Assembly (NCBI GenBank): GCA_030681615.1
Contig: JAUXSA010000177.1
Coordinates: 1 to 39,027, forward strand
Origin: Bacteroidota bacterium
GTDB lineage: Bacteria; Bacteroidota; Bacteroidia; B-17B0; Aurantibacillaceae
Direction: 5' to 3'
Length of the DNA: 39,027 nucleotides
The notes beneath the pieces were generated by a model. That model did no database searches, was not told the DNA's origin, and saw only the letters and a program-made list of their open reading frames with translations. Shown here piece after piece: positions 29,813-37,939 of this stretch (its first letter is position 1; every line of letters begins with the position of its first letter). A program made the position numbers and the translations under genes.

Positions 29813-30247
29813 TTAAATAGTTATAATTGCTTCTTTATAAAAGGTCTTTTTATCATTCTTCCAGGAAATACACATTTTATAAACACCTTTACTGAGTTTA
29901 TCTTTGCTTATTATTTGTTCGCCTTCCTGATCAAACTTCAAATCTATTGTAAGGTCTTTTGTAGAATCTGAGGGGCGAAAAAAAAGAACTTCGCCTTTAA
30001 AATCTTTTTTAATTTCATTGGGTAAATATCCTAAAACAATAAACTGGTCTACTATTTCATAGTTGATCGTTACAGCTAATTTTTTTTCATTATTTACAGC
30101 GTCGATCCTATCCTGATATACTAGTTCCTGTTCATAATAATTCTTTGAAACCAATTCGCTTTTATTATTTACACTTATATATACCATGCTTACAATAAGA
30201 ATTACAAAGCCGATATATAATATTGTTATTTTTGTTCCCCAACTCAT
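29813..30247 (-). CDS. ccoH: FixH/CcoH family cbb3 assembly protein
   Basis: A 144-residue single-pass protein with one N-terminal helix (about residues 7-25, KITILYIGFVILIVSMVYI) and a periplasmic domain. The FixH motif appears as NNKSELVSKNYYEQELVYQD, where the KNYYEQ segment is the best-conserved part, followed by beta strands of the FixH domain. CcoH stabilises the assembling cbb3 oxidase and interacts with CcoN and CcoP. It follows ccoG by 17 bases and is directly adjacent to the SafE-like gene, without a gap. Confidence 0.88.
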   Translation of the reverse strand: MSWGTKITILYIGFVILIVSMVYISVNNKSELVSKNYYEQELVYQDRIDAVNNEKKLAVTINYEIVDQFIVLGYLPNEIKKDFKGEVLFFRPSDSTKDLTIDLKFDQEGEQIISKDKLSKGVYKMCISWKNDKKTFYKEAIITI

Positions 30248-30264
30248 TTTCTTTTGTTTTAAAT

Positions 30265-31668
30265 TTATACTGATACAGGTCCTAAGAAATTTGTTTTTAC
30301 TGTTTTTATTAATTTTCCATTACTATAGATGCCGATCTTTAATTCAGTTTTTCTTTTTTTAATATCGCTTTTATTTAAGAACAGGAAAAAACTTCCCTGG
30401 GTAACATCTTCTTTTTTAACCTGTAGCTCTTTACCAATTATTTGAATAGTTGCGTTTGCATAGCCTTCCACTTTTATAGTAACAGGTAAGATCTTGCGTG
30501 TTTTGTTAACCAACTTTATAGTAAACAAATTACTTACCTGGTTATTTGGTTGTTCCTGATACAACATACCTTTTGCACGAATAATAGTAGCATCATAATC
30601 CGATCGGCTAACCAATAAAAAAGTTTCAACACCTATCAGTAAAATTAAAACTGCAGAATACGCTTTCATTCTATTGGTAAAAGCCAGTTTAACTTTATTT
30701 TTGATCCCATTTTCAGAATCAAAACGTATCAATCCCTTTTCAAGCCCAACACTTTCCATCATATGATCACAGGCATCAATACATGCTGTACAATTTATAC
30801 ATTCAAGTTGTGTCCCATTCCTGATATCAATACCGGTTGGACAAACCTTTACACACAGATCGCAATCAATACAATCTCCTCCTACCCTTGTTTCATTCTT
30901 TTTAAATTTATGGCGGTTCTCTCCACGCAAATAATCATATGCAACAACTATAGAATTTTTATCCAATAAAACACCCTGCATTCTACCATAAGGACATACA
31001 ATGATGCAAACCTGCTCTCTAAACCAGGAATAAATAAAAAAATAAACGCCAGTAAAAATTAAAATAGACACAAAACCACCAACATGCGAGCTAATTGGTT
31101 CGGTCATGATTTTTAATAGTTCATCAATTCCAATAATATAGGCAAGAAAAGTATTGGCTATTAAAAATGATAATAAAAAGAATAAAGTATATTTTGATGC
31201 CCGCTTTATGATTTTTTTGCTATCCATGGGCGCTTTCTTTAAAGCCCTTTGATGCGGCGCATCACCATCGATCCAATATTCAACTCTACGAAACAACATT
31301 TCCATAAAAATGGTTTGCGGACAAGCCCATCCACAAAATACACGTCCGAAAATAACTGTAAAAAGCGCTATGAACACAATAAAAATAAGCATCCCAAGAC
31401 CAAATATGAAAAAATCCTGTGGCCAGAAGATCATACCAAATAAAATAAATTTTCTTTCAAGAATATTGATCAGGAACAAAGGCTCTTCGTTTACCTTAAT
31501 AAACGGCAAACCAAAAAAAACAAGAAGATAGAGATAGCTTAAATACTTTCTGTAATTAAATAGTTTTCCGGAAGGTTTATTGGGAAAGATCCACTTTCGT
31601 TTACCATTATCATCAATAGTACCAATATGATCACGAAACGATTCAGAAGTATCTTGTACGCTTTCCAT
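30265..31668 (-). CDS. ccoG: CcoG cbb3 maturation protein with two 4Fe-4S motifs
   Basis: A 467-residue membrane iron-sulfur protein (FixG/RdxA family) required for cbb3 oxidase biogenesis; it is proposed to reduce Cu(II) to Cu(I) for delivery to CcoN. Visible: several membrane helices in residues 40-215, the motif Cys112-GWA-Cys116-P of the membrane part, QVCIIVCPYGRMQG (221-231) and two bacterial ferredoxin motifs, Cys266/269/272/276 and Cys290/293/296/300. The C-terminal ~120 residues form an immunoglobulin-like FixG domain after a final helix (about 337-356). It lies 13 bases after ccoP. Confidence 0.95.
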   Translation of the reverse strand: MESVQDTSESFRDHIGTIDDNGKRKWIFPNKPSGKLFNYRKYLSYLYLLVFFGLPFIKVNEEPLFLINILERKFILFGMIFWPQDFFIFGLGMLIFIVFIALFTVIFGRVFCGWACPQTIFMEMLFRRVEYWIDGDAPHQRALKKAPMDSKKIIKRASKYTLFFLLSFLIANTFLAYIIGIDELLKIMTEPISSHVGGFVSILIFTGVYFFIYSWFREQVCIIVCPYGRMQGVLLDKNSIVVAYDYLRGENRHKFKKNETRVGGDCIDCDLCVKVCPTGIDIRNGTQLECINCTACIDACDHMMESVGLEKGLIRFDSENGIKNKVKLAFTNRMKAYSAVLILLIGVETFLLVSRSDYDATIIRAKGMLYQEQPNNQVSNLFTIKLVNKTRKILPVTIKVEGYANATIQIIGKELQVKKEDVTQGSFFLFLNKSDIKKRKTELKIGIYSNGKLIKTVKTNFLGPVSV

Positions 31669-31681
31669 TTTTAGTGCAGTT

Positions 31682-32842
31682 CTATTTTAAGGTGTCTTTC
31701 ATTACAACTAGTGTATCGCTAATTACCTGCGTTGAATCGGTAACAGTTTTAATTTCTTCTTTATAAAGATCGCCTTGTGCCGCTTTTGCTCCAGCAGGGT
31801 TGGTACCTTTCAATGTTCTTATAAAACTCGTAATTTGGGCTATTTGCATTGGCGACAAATCATCTTTCCATGACTTCATTCCTTTATCTACCCAACCGTA
31901 CTTTATTGTTTTAAAAATGTCTGCAACACTTCCGCCGTGCAACCAATATTCATCCGTTAAATTAGGACCAACTGTTCCCCTGCCATCTTTACCATGACAA
32001 GCTGCACAAGAAGCAATAAATAATTCTTTACCCACTTCAATATCCGGTCCGCTTAATTCTTTCACCGTTGTTTCGTCAACATTATTTGCTGCCGTTTTCA
32101 TGTATTCTTCAAGGTCAATTTTTGCCTGTACAATAGATTTATCGTATTCTGCTTTTTGAAGGTCGCCAGTACCTAATACATGGAAATTTATTAAATATAC
32201 AATAGCAACGCCTATGGTCAAATAAAATCCATATTTCCACCAAGGTGGCAGATCATTATCCAATTCTTTAATACCATCATAATCATGATCCAATAATATA
32301 TCATGTTCCTTTTCAATATCAACCGAGGCATTTAATTTTTCAAGAATTGTTTTTGTTTTAGGTTTTTGACTTAGTACTTGTTTTTCTGTTTTTATAAAAC
32401 CCATTATCTGGTAATATAGAATCATTATTACAACTGCTTCAAGAAATATTACAGTTAACATGCTGTAGAATGTTAGCATATCAAGCCCTCCTATTAACCA
32501 ACTCTCGGCACTATTATTTATGCCCTGAGCACTTGCGTGATAACCTGCAAACAACAACATTATTACAGTGGTTATTTTAGTTGCATTATTTTTATCATCA
32601 CCCTGTTTATCTTCTGTTTTTTTGAACCTGTTTAAAATATAATCACTTGCAGAAATGTTTTTAAGCGATTGAGCCAATGCAATTATTACAATAAGCAATA
32701 AAAAGATAGCGATCAAAAGTGTTACAAACAAGGCATTTGAAAAATAACTTGAATTATTTGTTGCCGTTACGTCCTGCGCATAATTAAATATTGGCAGAAA
32801 TAATAAAACGAAAAAAAAGAATCTATTTTGTGACTTCATCAT
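31682..32842 (-). CDS. ccoP: cbb3 oxidase subunit III, single-haem CcoP
   Basis: A 386-residue membrane c-type cytochrome that passes electrons to CcoNO. Only one haem motif is present, Cys279-Ala-Ala-Cys282-His283, with a probable Met322 ligand in DKGMKSW; proteobacterial CcoP has two. The canonical start of CcoP, the HDYDGIKELDNDLPPWWKYG segment and its helix, appears at residues ~186-222. Before it lies an N-terminal extension with two signal-like helices (FFFFVLLFLPIFNYAQ and TTVIMLLFAGYHASAQ), each followed by another helix (about 35-57 and 122-146), as if the unit had been duplicated. The start overlaps the end of ccoQ by 17-20 bases (ATG at 32842 or 32839). Confidence 0.93.
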   Translation of the reverse strand: MMKSQNRFFFFVLLFLPIFNYAQDVTATNNSSYFSNALFVTLLIAIFLLLIVIIALAQSLKNISASDYILNRFKKTEDKQGDDKNNATKITTVIMLLFAGYHASAQGINNSAESWLIGGLDMLTFYSMLTVIFLEAVVIMILYYQIMGFIKTEKQVLSQKPKTKTILEKLNASVDIEKEHDILLDHDYDGIKELDNDLPPWWKYGFYLTIGVAIVYLINFHVLGTGDLQKAEYDKSIVQAKIDLEEYMKTAANNVDETTVKELSGPDIEVGKELFIASCAACHGKDGRGTVGPNLTDEYWLHGGSVADIFKTIKYGWVDKGMKSWKDDLSPMQIAQITSFIRTLKGTNPAGAKAAQGDLYKEEIKTVTDSTQVISDTLVVMKDTLK

Positions 32843-33035
32843 AACCTTTAGTGTTTGGAGTTAATGTATCGTTTGAAGAATTTAATGGCAAATTGGAAAG
32901 GGTATTAAAATATTCCTTGCTTCCGAAAATGATGAAAAAAGCGACACCAATAAAAAAGACAAAAAAAATGATCAATGAGGTAAGAGGGTAAATACCCACG
33001 CCCGTCATGCTTTCAAGATAATTTATAAATTTCAT
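32823..33035 (-). CDS. ccoQ: CcoQ/FixQ-like small subunit
   Basis: A 70-residue protein with one membrane helix (about residues 18-40, TSLIIFFVFFIGVAFFIIFG) followed by a short cytoplasmic tail, the arrangement of CcoQ. CcoQ is a small, poorly conserved subunit that stabilises the oxidase. Identification rests on size, helix, and position between ccoNO and ccoP, since little sequence is conserved. It begins 15 bases after the ccoNO stop and its 3' end overlaps the ccoP start. Confidence 0.75.
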   Translation of the reverse strand: MKFINYLESMTGVGIYPLTSLIIFFVFFIGVAFFIIFGSKEYFNTLSNLPLNSSNDTLTPNTKGYDEVTK

Positions 33036-33050
33036 AGAATTATTTTTTAG

Positions 33051-35180
33051 TTATTTTCTTAAAGTATCTTTTTGTTGATTTTTAATATCAGTTCCCATGC
33101 GTTGTAAATAGGCGATCAATGCAACGATCTCTCTGTCTGCTAAAGTCTGTATTCCATCTTTGTTTAAATTTTCAGCAATGATCTTCGCCTGTTTCTCCAT
33201 ATCTTTTGCAGCAATGTTCTCAAAGCCTTCAGGATATGGTACCCCTAAACGTTTCATTGCTTTAATTTTTGCAACTGTTGACGAAACATCTATCTGATCA
33301 TCAAACAACCATGGATATGCCGGCATAATTGAGCCCGGTGACATAGAAGTAGGATCCAACATATGGGTATAATGCCAGCTATCGGGATATTTACCACCAA
33401 CACGTGCCAGATCCGGACCTGTACGTTTACTTCCCCATTGAAATGGATGATCATAAACAAATTCCCCTGCTTTTGAATACTCACCATACCGGGCTGTTTC
33501 ACTCCTGAATGGGCGGATCATCTGTGAGTGACATGTATAACAACCTTCTCTTACATAAATATCTCTACCATGCAATTCGAGAGGTGTGTAAGGTTTAACA
33601 CTTGTAATTGTTGGAATATTTGATTTCACTAAAAAAGTAGGAACAAATTCTATAATACCACCTATCATTACAACCACTAAACTCACGATCATCATCTGAA
33701 TTGGTTTGCGCTCGATCCAACGGTGCCAGTGTTCTTTTCCATGTGTAGTAAAATCCTTTTGTAAAGCCGGTGCTTCAGCATCTTCATTTGCAAGGAAAGA
33801 ACCCATTTTTGTAGTTTTAATTAAATTATAAACCATTAAAATAGTTCCAGCTAAATATAAAGTACCACCAATTGCTCTTGTGGCATAAAACGGGATCATT
33901 TTAGTTACCGTATCCATAAACTGCCATTTTAATTGGCCTTCTGGAGTAAATTCTTTCCACATTAAACTTTGCATAATACCGCTCCAATACATTGGCACAG
34001 CGTATAAAACAATTCCTAATGTGCCTACCCAAAAGTGGGCATTGGCCAGTTTTTTTGAATATAACTCTGTACGGAACATTTTTGGTATTAACCAATACAG
34101 GATACCAAAAGTTAAAAAGCCATTCCAACCCAAAGCCCCAACGTGTACATGGGCAACGATCCAATCTGTATAATGCGAAATTGCACTTACGTTTTTTAGC
34201 GATAACATTGGTCCTTCAAATGTTGCCATACCGTAAGCGGTAACTGCAACTACCATAAATTTTAAAACAACATCCTCGCGCACTTTATCCCAGGCTCCAC
34301 GAAGTGTGAGTAAACCATTTATCATTCCACCCCATGATGGTGCAATTAGCATGATCGAAAAAACCACTCCTAACGATTGTGCCCAATCTGGTACAGAAGT
34401 ATATAATAAGTGATGTGGCCCAGCCCATATATAAATAAAGATCAATGACCAAAAATGAATAATAGATAAGCGATAAGAATATACCGGACGGTTAGCGGCC
34501 TTAGGTAAAAAATAATACATCATACCCAGATAAGGGGTAGTTAAGAAAAAAGCAACCGCATTATGCCCGTACCACCATTGTACTAATGCATCCTGCACAC
34601 CGGCATACCACGAATACGATTTCCAGAATGAAACAGGAATTTCAATTGAATTAACAATATGCAGCATGGCAACGGTTACCAGTGTGCCTATATAAAACCA
34701 GATGGCAACGTATAAATGGCGTTCTCTTCTTCTTACGATCGTGCCAAACATGTTCCAGCCAAAAACAACCCAAACCAGTGTAATTAAAATATCAATTGGC
34801 CATTCTAACTCAGCATATTCTTTCCCGGTTGTTTTTCCAAGTGCAAGAGATATTGCTGCTAACACAATAATAAGCTGCCAGCCGTAAAAATGCACCTTGC
34901 TTAAAAAGTCACTAAACATACGGGCTTTCAACAAACGCTGTAAAGAATAATACACACCCATAAAAATTCCGTTCCCAACAAACGCAAAAATAACTGCATT
35001 TGTATGTATTGGCCTCACTCTACCAAATGTGGTAAAAGGCAAATTCATATTAAATGATGGGAGAAATAACTGTAATGCCGCTAGCAAACCTACCAGCATA
35101 CCTACTACACCCCAAAACATTGTAGCGTAGGCAAACCATTTTACAATTTTATTGTCGTATTGAAATTTTTGTAGTTCCAT
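33051..35180 (-). CDS. ccoNO: cbb3-type cytochrome c oxidase, fused subunits I and II
   Basis: A 709-residue fusion of CcoN (about 1-480) and CcoO (about 490-709), typical of Bacteroidota. It reduces O2 to water with high affinity and pumps protons. In the CcoN part, haem b and CuB ligands are visible: His59 (RPIHTN), His206 (YGHNAVAFFLT), His256/His257 (AGPHHLLY), and His344/His346 (VAHVHVGALGWNG). The CcoO part starts with a membrane helix (~494-516) and has one haem c motif, Cys547-Tyr-Thr-Cys550-His551, with a later methionine ligand (probably in SPGSIMPAY). The gene begins two bases after ccoS. Expression probably depends on the dyad 5' of ccoS. Confidence 0.97.
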   Translation of the reverse strand: MELQKFQYDNKIVKWFAYATMFWGVVGMLVGLLAALQLFLPSFNMNLPFTTFGRVRPIHTNAVIFAFVGNGIFMGVYYSLQRLLKARMFSDFLSKVHFYGWQLIIVLAAISLALGKTTGKEYAELEWPIDILITLVWVVFGWNMFGTIVRRRERHLYVAIWFYIGTLVTVAMLHIVNSIEIPVSFWKSYSWYAGVQDALVQWWYGHNAVAFFLTTPYLGMMYYFLPKAANRPVYSYRLSIIHFWSLIFIYIWAGPHHLLYTSVPDWAQSLGVVFSIMLIAPSWGGMINGLLTLRGAWDKVREDVVLKFMVVAVTAYGMATFEGPMLSLKNVSAISHYTDWIVAHVHVGALGWNGFLTFGILYWLIPKMFRTELYSKKLANAHFWVGTLGIVLYAVPMYWSGIMQSLMWKEFTPEGQLKWQFMDTVTKMIPFYATRAIGGTLYLAGTILMVYNLIKTTKMGSFLANEDAEAPALQKDFTTHGKEHWHRWIERKPIQMMIVSLVVVMIGGIIEFVPTFLVKSNIPTITSVKPYTPLELHGRDIYVREGCYTCHSQMIRPFRSETARYGEYSKAGEFVYDHPFQWGSKRTGPDLARVGGKYPDSWHYTHMLDPTSMSPGSIMPAYPWLFDDQIDVSSTVAKIKAMKRLGVPYPEGFENIAAKDMEKQAKIIAENLNKDGIQTLADREIVALIAYLQRMGTDIKNQQKDTLRK

Positions 35181-35182
35181 AA

Positions 35183-35365
35183 CTATTTCTTTTTTTCTTT
35201 GTTAACAGGTTCTGTAGTTTGTTTGACTTCGTTTTCGAAAAGTATTCTTACTGATGGCGTATAATCATCCTCGTACTGATTGGTTTTAACTGACCATATA
35301 AAGGCTATCAAGAAACCGATGGCTATAAGGAGGCTAGTGATTATTAGTACAAAAATTACGCTCAT
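35183..35365 (-). CDS. ccoS: CcoS cbb3 maturation protein
   Basis: A 60-residue protein of the FixS/CcoS family, required for incorporation of haem b and CuB into the cbb3 oxidase. It has a single N-terminal helix (about residues 3-25, IFVLIITSLLIAIGFLIAFIW) followed by the conserved Q-Y-E-D-D segment in TNQYEDDYTPSVRILFE and a charged tail. It opens the array that runs to pdxH. Its promoter lies in the 82-base gap to ccoI. Confidence 0.9.
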   Translation of the reverse strand: MSVIFVLIITSLLIAIGFLIAFIWSVKTNQYEDDYTPSVRILFENEVKQTTEPVNKEKKK

Positions 35366-35377
35366 TTATTTGGATGG

Positions 35378-35385
35378 GTCAAAGG
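35378..35385 (-). promoter_or_regulatory. -7 box of the ccoS operon
   Basis: TACCTTTG on the minus strand (35385-35378), a perfect TAnnTTTG. The start would lie near 35372, a few bases before the ATG at 35365. The -33 region reads CTTT at 19 bases or TTTT at 18. Confidence 0.6.
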
Positions 35386-35432
35386 TATTTTTGTTGCACT
35401 TGTAAAAGAATGAGGATTGTCAACCTGCAACA

Positions 35433-35444
35433 TGATTAATATCA
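35433..35444. promoter_or_regulatory. FNR/CRP-type dyad upstream of ccoS
   Basis: TGAT-TAAT-ATCA is a perfect inverted repeat matching the inner part of the FNR consensus TTGAT-N4-ATCAA. It is centred about 53 bases upstream of the -7 box, close to a class I activator position, and lies just after the ccoI stop codon. Confidence 0.6.
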
Positions 35445-35447
35445 GGA

Positions 35448-37868
35448 TTACTCTTCATTCTTTATTTTTAATCCTGCTTTTTTTAGCTTATATGCAAACA
35501 AAGAACTCATTCCTGTTGTAAACAAAACAATGGTAACAGAACTCACCGGCATAAGTATTGCAGCTATAACCGGTTGCAGTTTATCCTGCACTGCGAAATA
35601 CAGCCCTACAATATTATATAGAACAGATATGACAAAACTTATATTAATTATAAGCTTATTATATTTACAATAACTTAATAGCAGATCGAAATAACTAAAG
35701 CTTTTGCCGCTCATAATTACATCGCAGGCAGGTGAAAAATTATTTACGTTATCGGTGATGGCTATGCCTACATTGCTTTGCTGTAAAGCTCCTGCGTCGT
35801 TTAAACCATCCCCAACCATAATTACTTTATGCCCACTATCCTGTAAGGCCTTTATATAATCAAGTTTTTGTTGGGGTGTTTGATCAAACAAAAGTTCAGA
35901 ATTAAAATTAGACTTCAAATTATTTTGTTCAGCATCATTATCCCCTGAAAGTAGAGAAAGTTGATACTCCTTTTTTAAAGATCTAAATAACGATTTTAAG
36001 CCATTTCTATACTTTGTTTTGATCGTAAAACAACCCATTACATCGCCATTAATTTTTACATAAACCTTACTGCCATTTTCATGATCGATCCCTTTTTCTT
36101 CTTTTACGTAAATAGCAGATCCAATAACAACATGGTTCCCAAATACCTCACCTTCAATTCCAGATCCCGGTTTCACTTTAAATGATCTAACTTGCAGGAG
36201 TTTAGAAACCGGTAATGCTTGTACTATGGCTTTACTGAAAGGGTGCGCAGATTGACTGGCTAAAGATCTTATCAATTGTTCCTTTTCGTCACTTAATTTT
36301 ATTCCTTCATAAAAAAACGTGGATCTCTCTTGTCGGGTAATAGTTCCTGTTTTATCAAAAACGATCGTATCAGCTTGCGCAACCTGTTCAATTACGCTTG
36401 CATTCCTGGCATAGAAACCAAATTTTTGCAGTACCCGCAACATATTTCCATTTGTAAAGGTTGACGATAATAAAAGGGCACAAGGACAGGCTACAATTAA
36501 AATTGAGGTAACAGAATTCCAAAAATGTGCGGGATTGTTAAAGAACCAATAAGCTCCTGTTAAAGCTGCAATACTAAGTAAAACAATTGTGAAATATTTA
36601 CTGGTTGTGTGAATATAGGAAGTTCCCTTTTCTTCGTTCTTTTGAAAGGCTTCGTTATTCCATAGTTGTGTGAGGTAACTTTGAGAAACGTCTTTAACAA
36701 CTTCCATTTCAATGGCACCTCCTAATTGTTTTCCACCGGCATAAATGATCTCACCAATATTTTTTTCTATTGGTAATGATTCTCCCGAAACAAAACTATA
36801 ATCGATCTTTGCCTTACCAAAAAAAAGTATACAATCGGCAGGAATAATTTCTTCGCTCCTGACTTTGATCCGTTGACCAGTTTTGAGATCAGAAACAGGT
36901 ATTTGTTTTTCCTGTTCGTCCTGTATAACTGTAACACTTAATGGGAAATAAGAAGTATAATCCCTGTTGAATGATAAAGTATTGTAAGTTTTGTTTTGAA
37001 AAAAACGCCCAACCAACATAAAAAAAACAATACCGGTCATAGAATCCAGGTATCCTGCGCCAGTACCAGTAATTATTTCATAAATACTGCGGGTAAATGT
37101 AATAAGGATCGCCAAAGCAATAGGTGCATCAATATTTAGAAATTTTTGTTTTATGCTTTTCCATGCAGAAATAAAAAACTCAGACGCTCCGTAGAAAAAA
37201 ACAGGAAGCGATAAGAACAAGATCAAATAAGAAAATAATTGTACTAATCCTTTTTCTTCGATCTTGCCAAGTGAAAAGTACTCCGGGAAACTTAAAAGCA
37301 TAATGTTACCAAAACAAAATCCTACTATCCCTATCTTATAGATCCGGCTTTTATCATACTTTTTTATTTTCTTTTCAGAAATATTATTCAAACTTAAATG
37401 AGGTTCATAACCAATAGAGGAAAGAAGTTCGGTAACTTCCCTTAACGAAGTATTTTTGTGGTCAAATACAATACTAATTTCTTTCTTTAAAAAATTAACC
37501 TGTGAACGGATGATATTTTTATCAAGTTTCATTAAATGCTCTAAAAGCCAAATACACGAACTACAATGCATTTGAGGCAAATAAAATGTTACGTGACTTT
37601 GCTCAGCATCTTTAAAATGAATGAGTTTTAACTGAATTTGTTCGTCGTCTAAAAAGGCAAATTTGTCGCTCCGTGTTTGGTTTTTTTGACTTATACCCGG
37701 GTGAGGCTTGATAGAATAATAATTGCACAGTTCAACCTTATTTAATATCTCATAAACAGTTTTACAACCCTGGCAACAAAAATTCTTATATTCAATATGA
37801 ATAGTTTCATCATCACAAGATTCGCCGCAATGATAACAAATAGTTTTGTTTTCAATTTCCTTTTTCAT
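35448..37868 (-). CDS. ccoI: CcoI/FixI copper-transporting P1B-type ATPase
   Basis: An 806-residue copper P-type ATPase needed to supply the cbb3 CuB centre. Order: an N-terminal Cys-rich metal-binding zone (Cys11-x-x-Cys14 and a CCQGC segment), a heavy-metal-associated domain with Cys102-x-x-Cys105 (MHCSSCIWL), eight membrane helices, actuator loop SGES (361-364), the ion-binding CPC (461-463, ACPCALLLSS), the phosphorylated Asp505 in DKTGT, and GDGLNDAGAL. The CPC motif marks the P1B class. The start is set at ATG 37868; the frame extends to a TTG at 37877, but the -7 box occupies that stretch. It is separated from ccoS by 82 bases that hold a second promoter and dyad. Confidence 0.95.
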   Translation of the reverse strand: MKKEIENKTICYHCGESCDDETIHIEYKNFCCQGCKTVYEILNKVELCNYYSIKPHPGISQKNQTRSDKFAFLDDEQIQLKLIHFKDAEQSHVTFYLPQMHCSSCIWLLEHLMKLDKNIIRSQVNFLKKEISIVFDHKNTSLREVTELLSSIGYEPHLSLNNISEKKIKKYDKSRIYKIGIVGFCFGNIMLLSFPEYFSLGKIEEKGLVQLFSYLILFLSLPVFFYGASEFFISAWKSIKQKFLNIDAPIALAILITFTRSIYEIITGTGAGYLDSMTGIVFFMLVGRFFQNKTYNTLSFNRDYTSYFPLSVTVIQDEQEKQIPVSDLKTGQRIKVRSEEIIPADCILFFGKAKIDYSFVSGESLPIEKNIGEIIYAGGKQLGGAIEMEVVKDVSQSYLTQLWNNEAFQKNEEKGTSYIHTTSKYFTIVLLSIAALTGAYWFFNNPAHFWNSVTSILIVACPCALLLSSTFTNGNMLRVLQKFGFYARNASVIEQVAQADTIVFDKTGTITRQERSTFFYEGIKLSDEKEQLIRSLASQSAHPFSKAIVQALPVSKLLQVRSFKVKPGSGIEGEVFGNHVVIGSAIYVKEEKGIDHENGSKVYVKINGDVMGCFTIKTKYRNGLKSLFRSLKKEYQLSLLSGDNDAEQNNLKSNFNSELLFDQTPQQKLDYIKALQDSGHKVIMVGDGLNDAGALQQSNVGIAITDNVNNFSPACDVIMSGKSFSYFDLLLSYCKYNKLIINISFVISVLYNIVGLYFAVQDKLQPVIAAILMPVSSVTIVLFTTGMSSLFAYKLKKAGLKIKNEE

Positions 37869-37874
37869 ATTGCA

Positions 37875-37882
37875 CAAAACTA
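37875..37882 (-). promoter_or_regulatory. -7 box of ccoI
   Basis: TAGTTTTG on the minus strand (37882-37875), a perfect TAnnTTTG. It overlaps the TTG that opens the longest frame and puts the start of transcription at or next to the ATG at 37868, so a leaderless mRNA is likely. No TTTG lies 19 bases upstream; the nearest, at 37902-37899, has a 16-base spacer. Confidence 0.55.
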
Positions 37883-37927
37883 AGTACTCTTACAAAAACA
37901 AAACATGACCGTGATTTGAGAACAATA

Positions 37928-37939
37928 TGATATAAATCA
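37928..37939. promoter_or_regulatory. FNR/CRP-type dyad upstream of ccoI
   Basis: TGAT-ATAA-ATCA, a perfect inverted repeat of the same type as at 35433. It is centred about 51 bases upstream of the -7 box. Its left edge is shared with the stop codon (37937-37939) of the preceding gene. Confidence 0.6.

Noticed and set aside
31249-31531. Plus-strand frames opposite ccoG
   Set aside because: Antisense to a well-identified gene with conserved motifs; no start signals.
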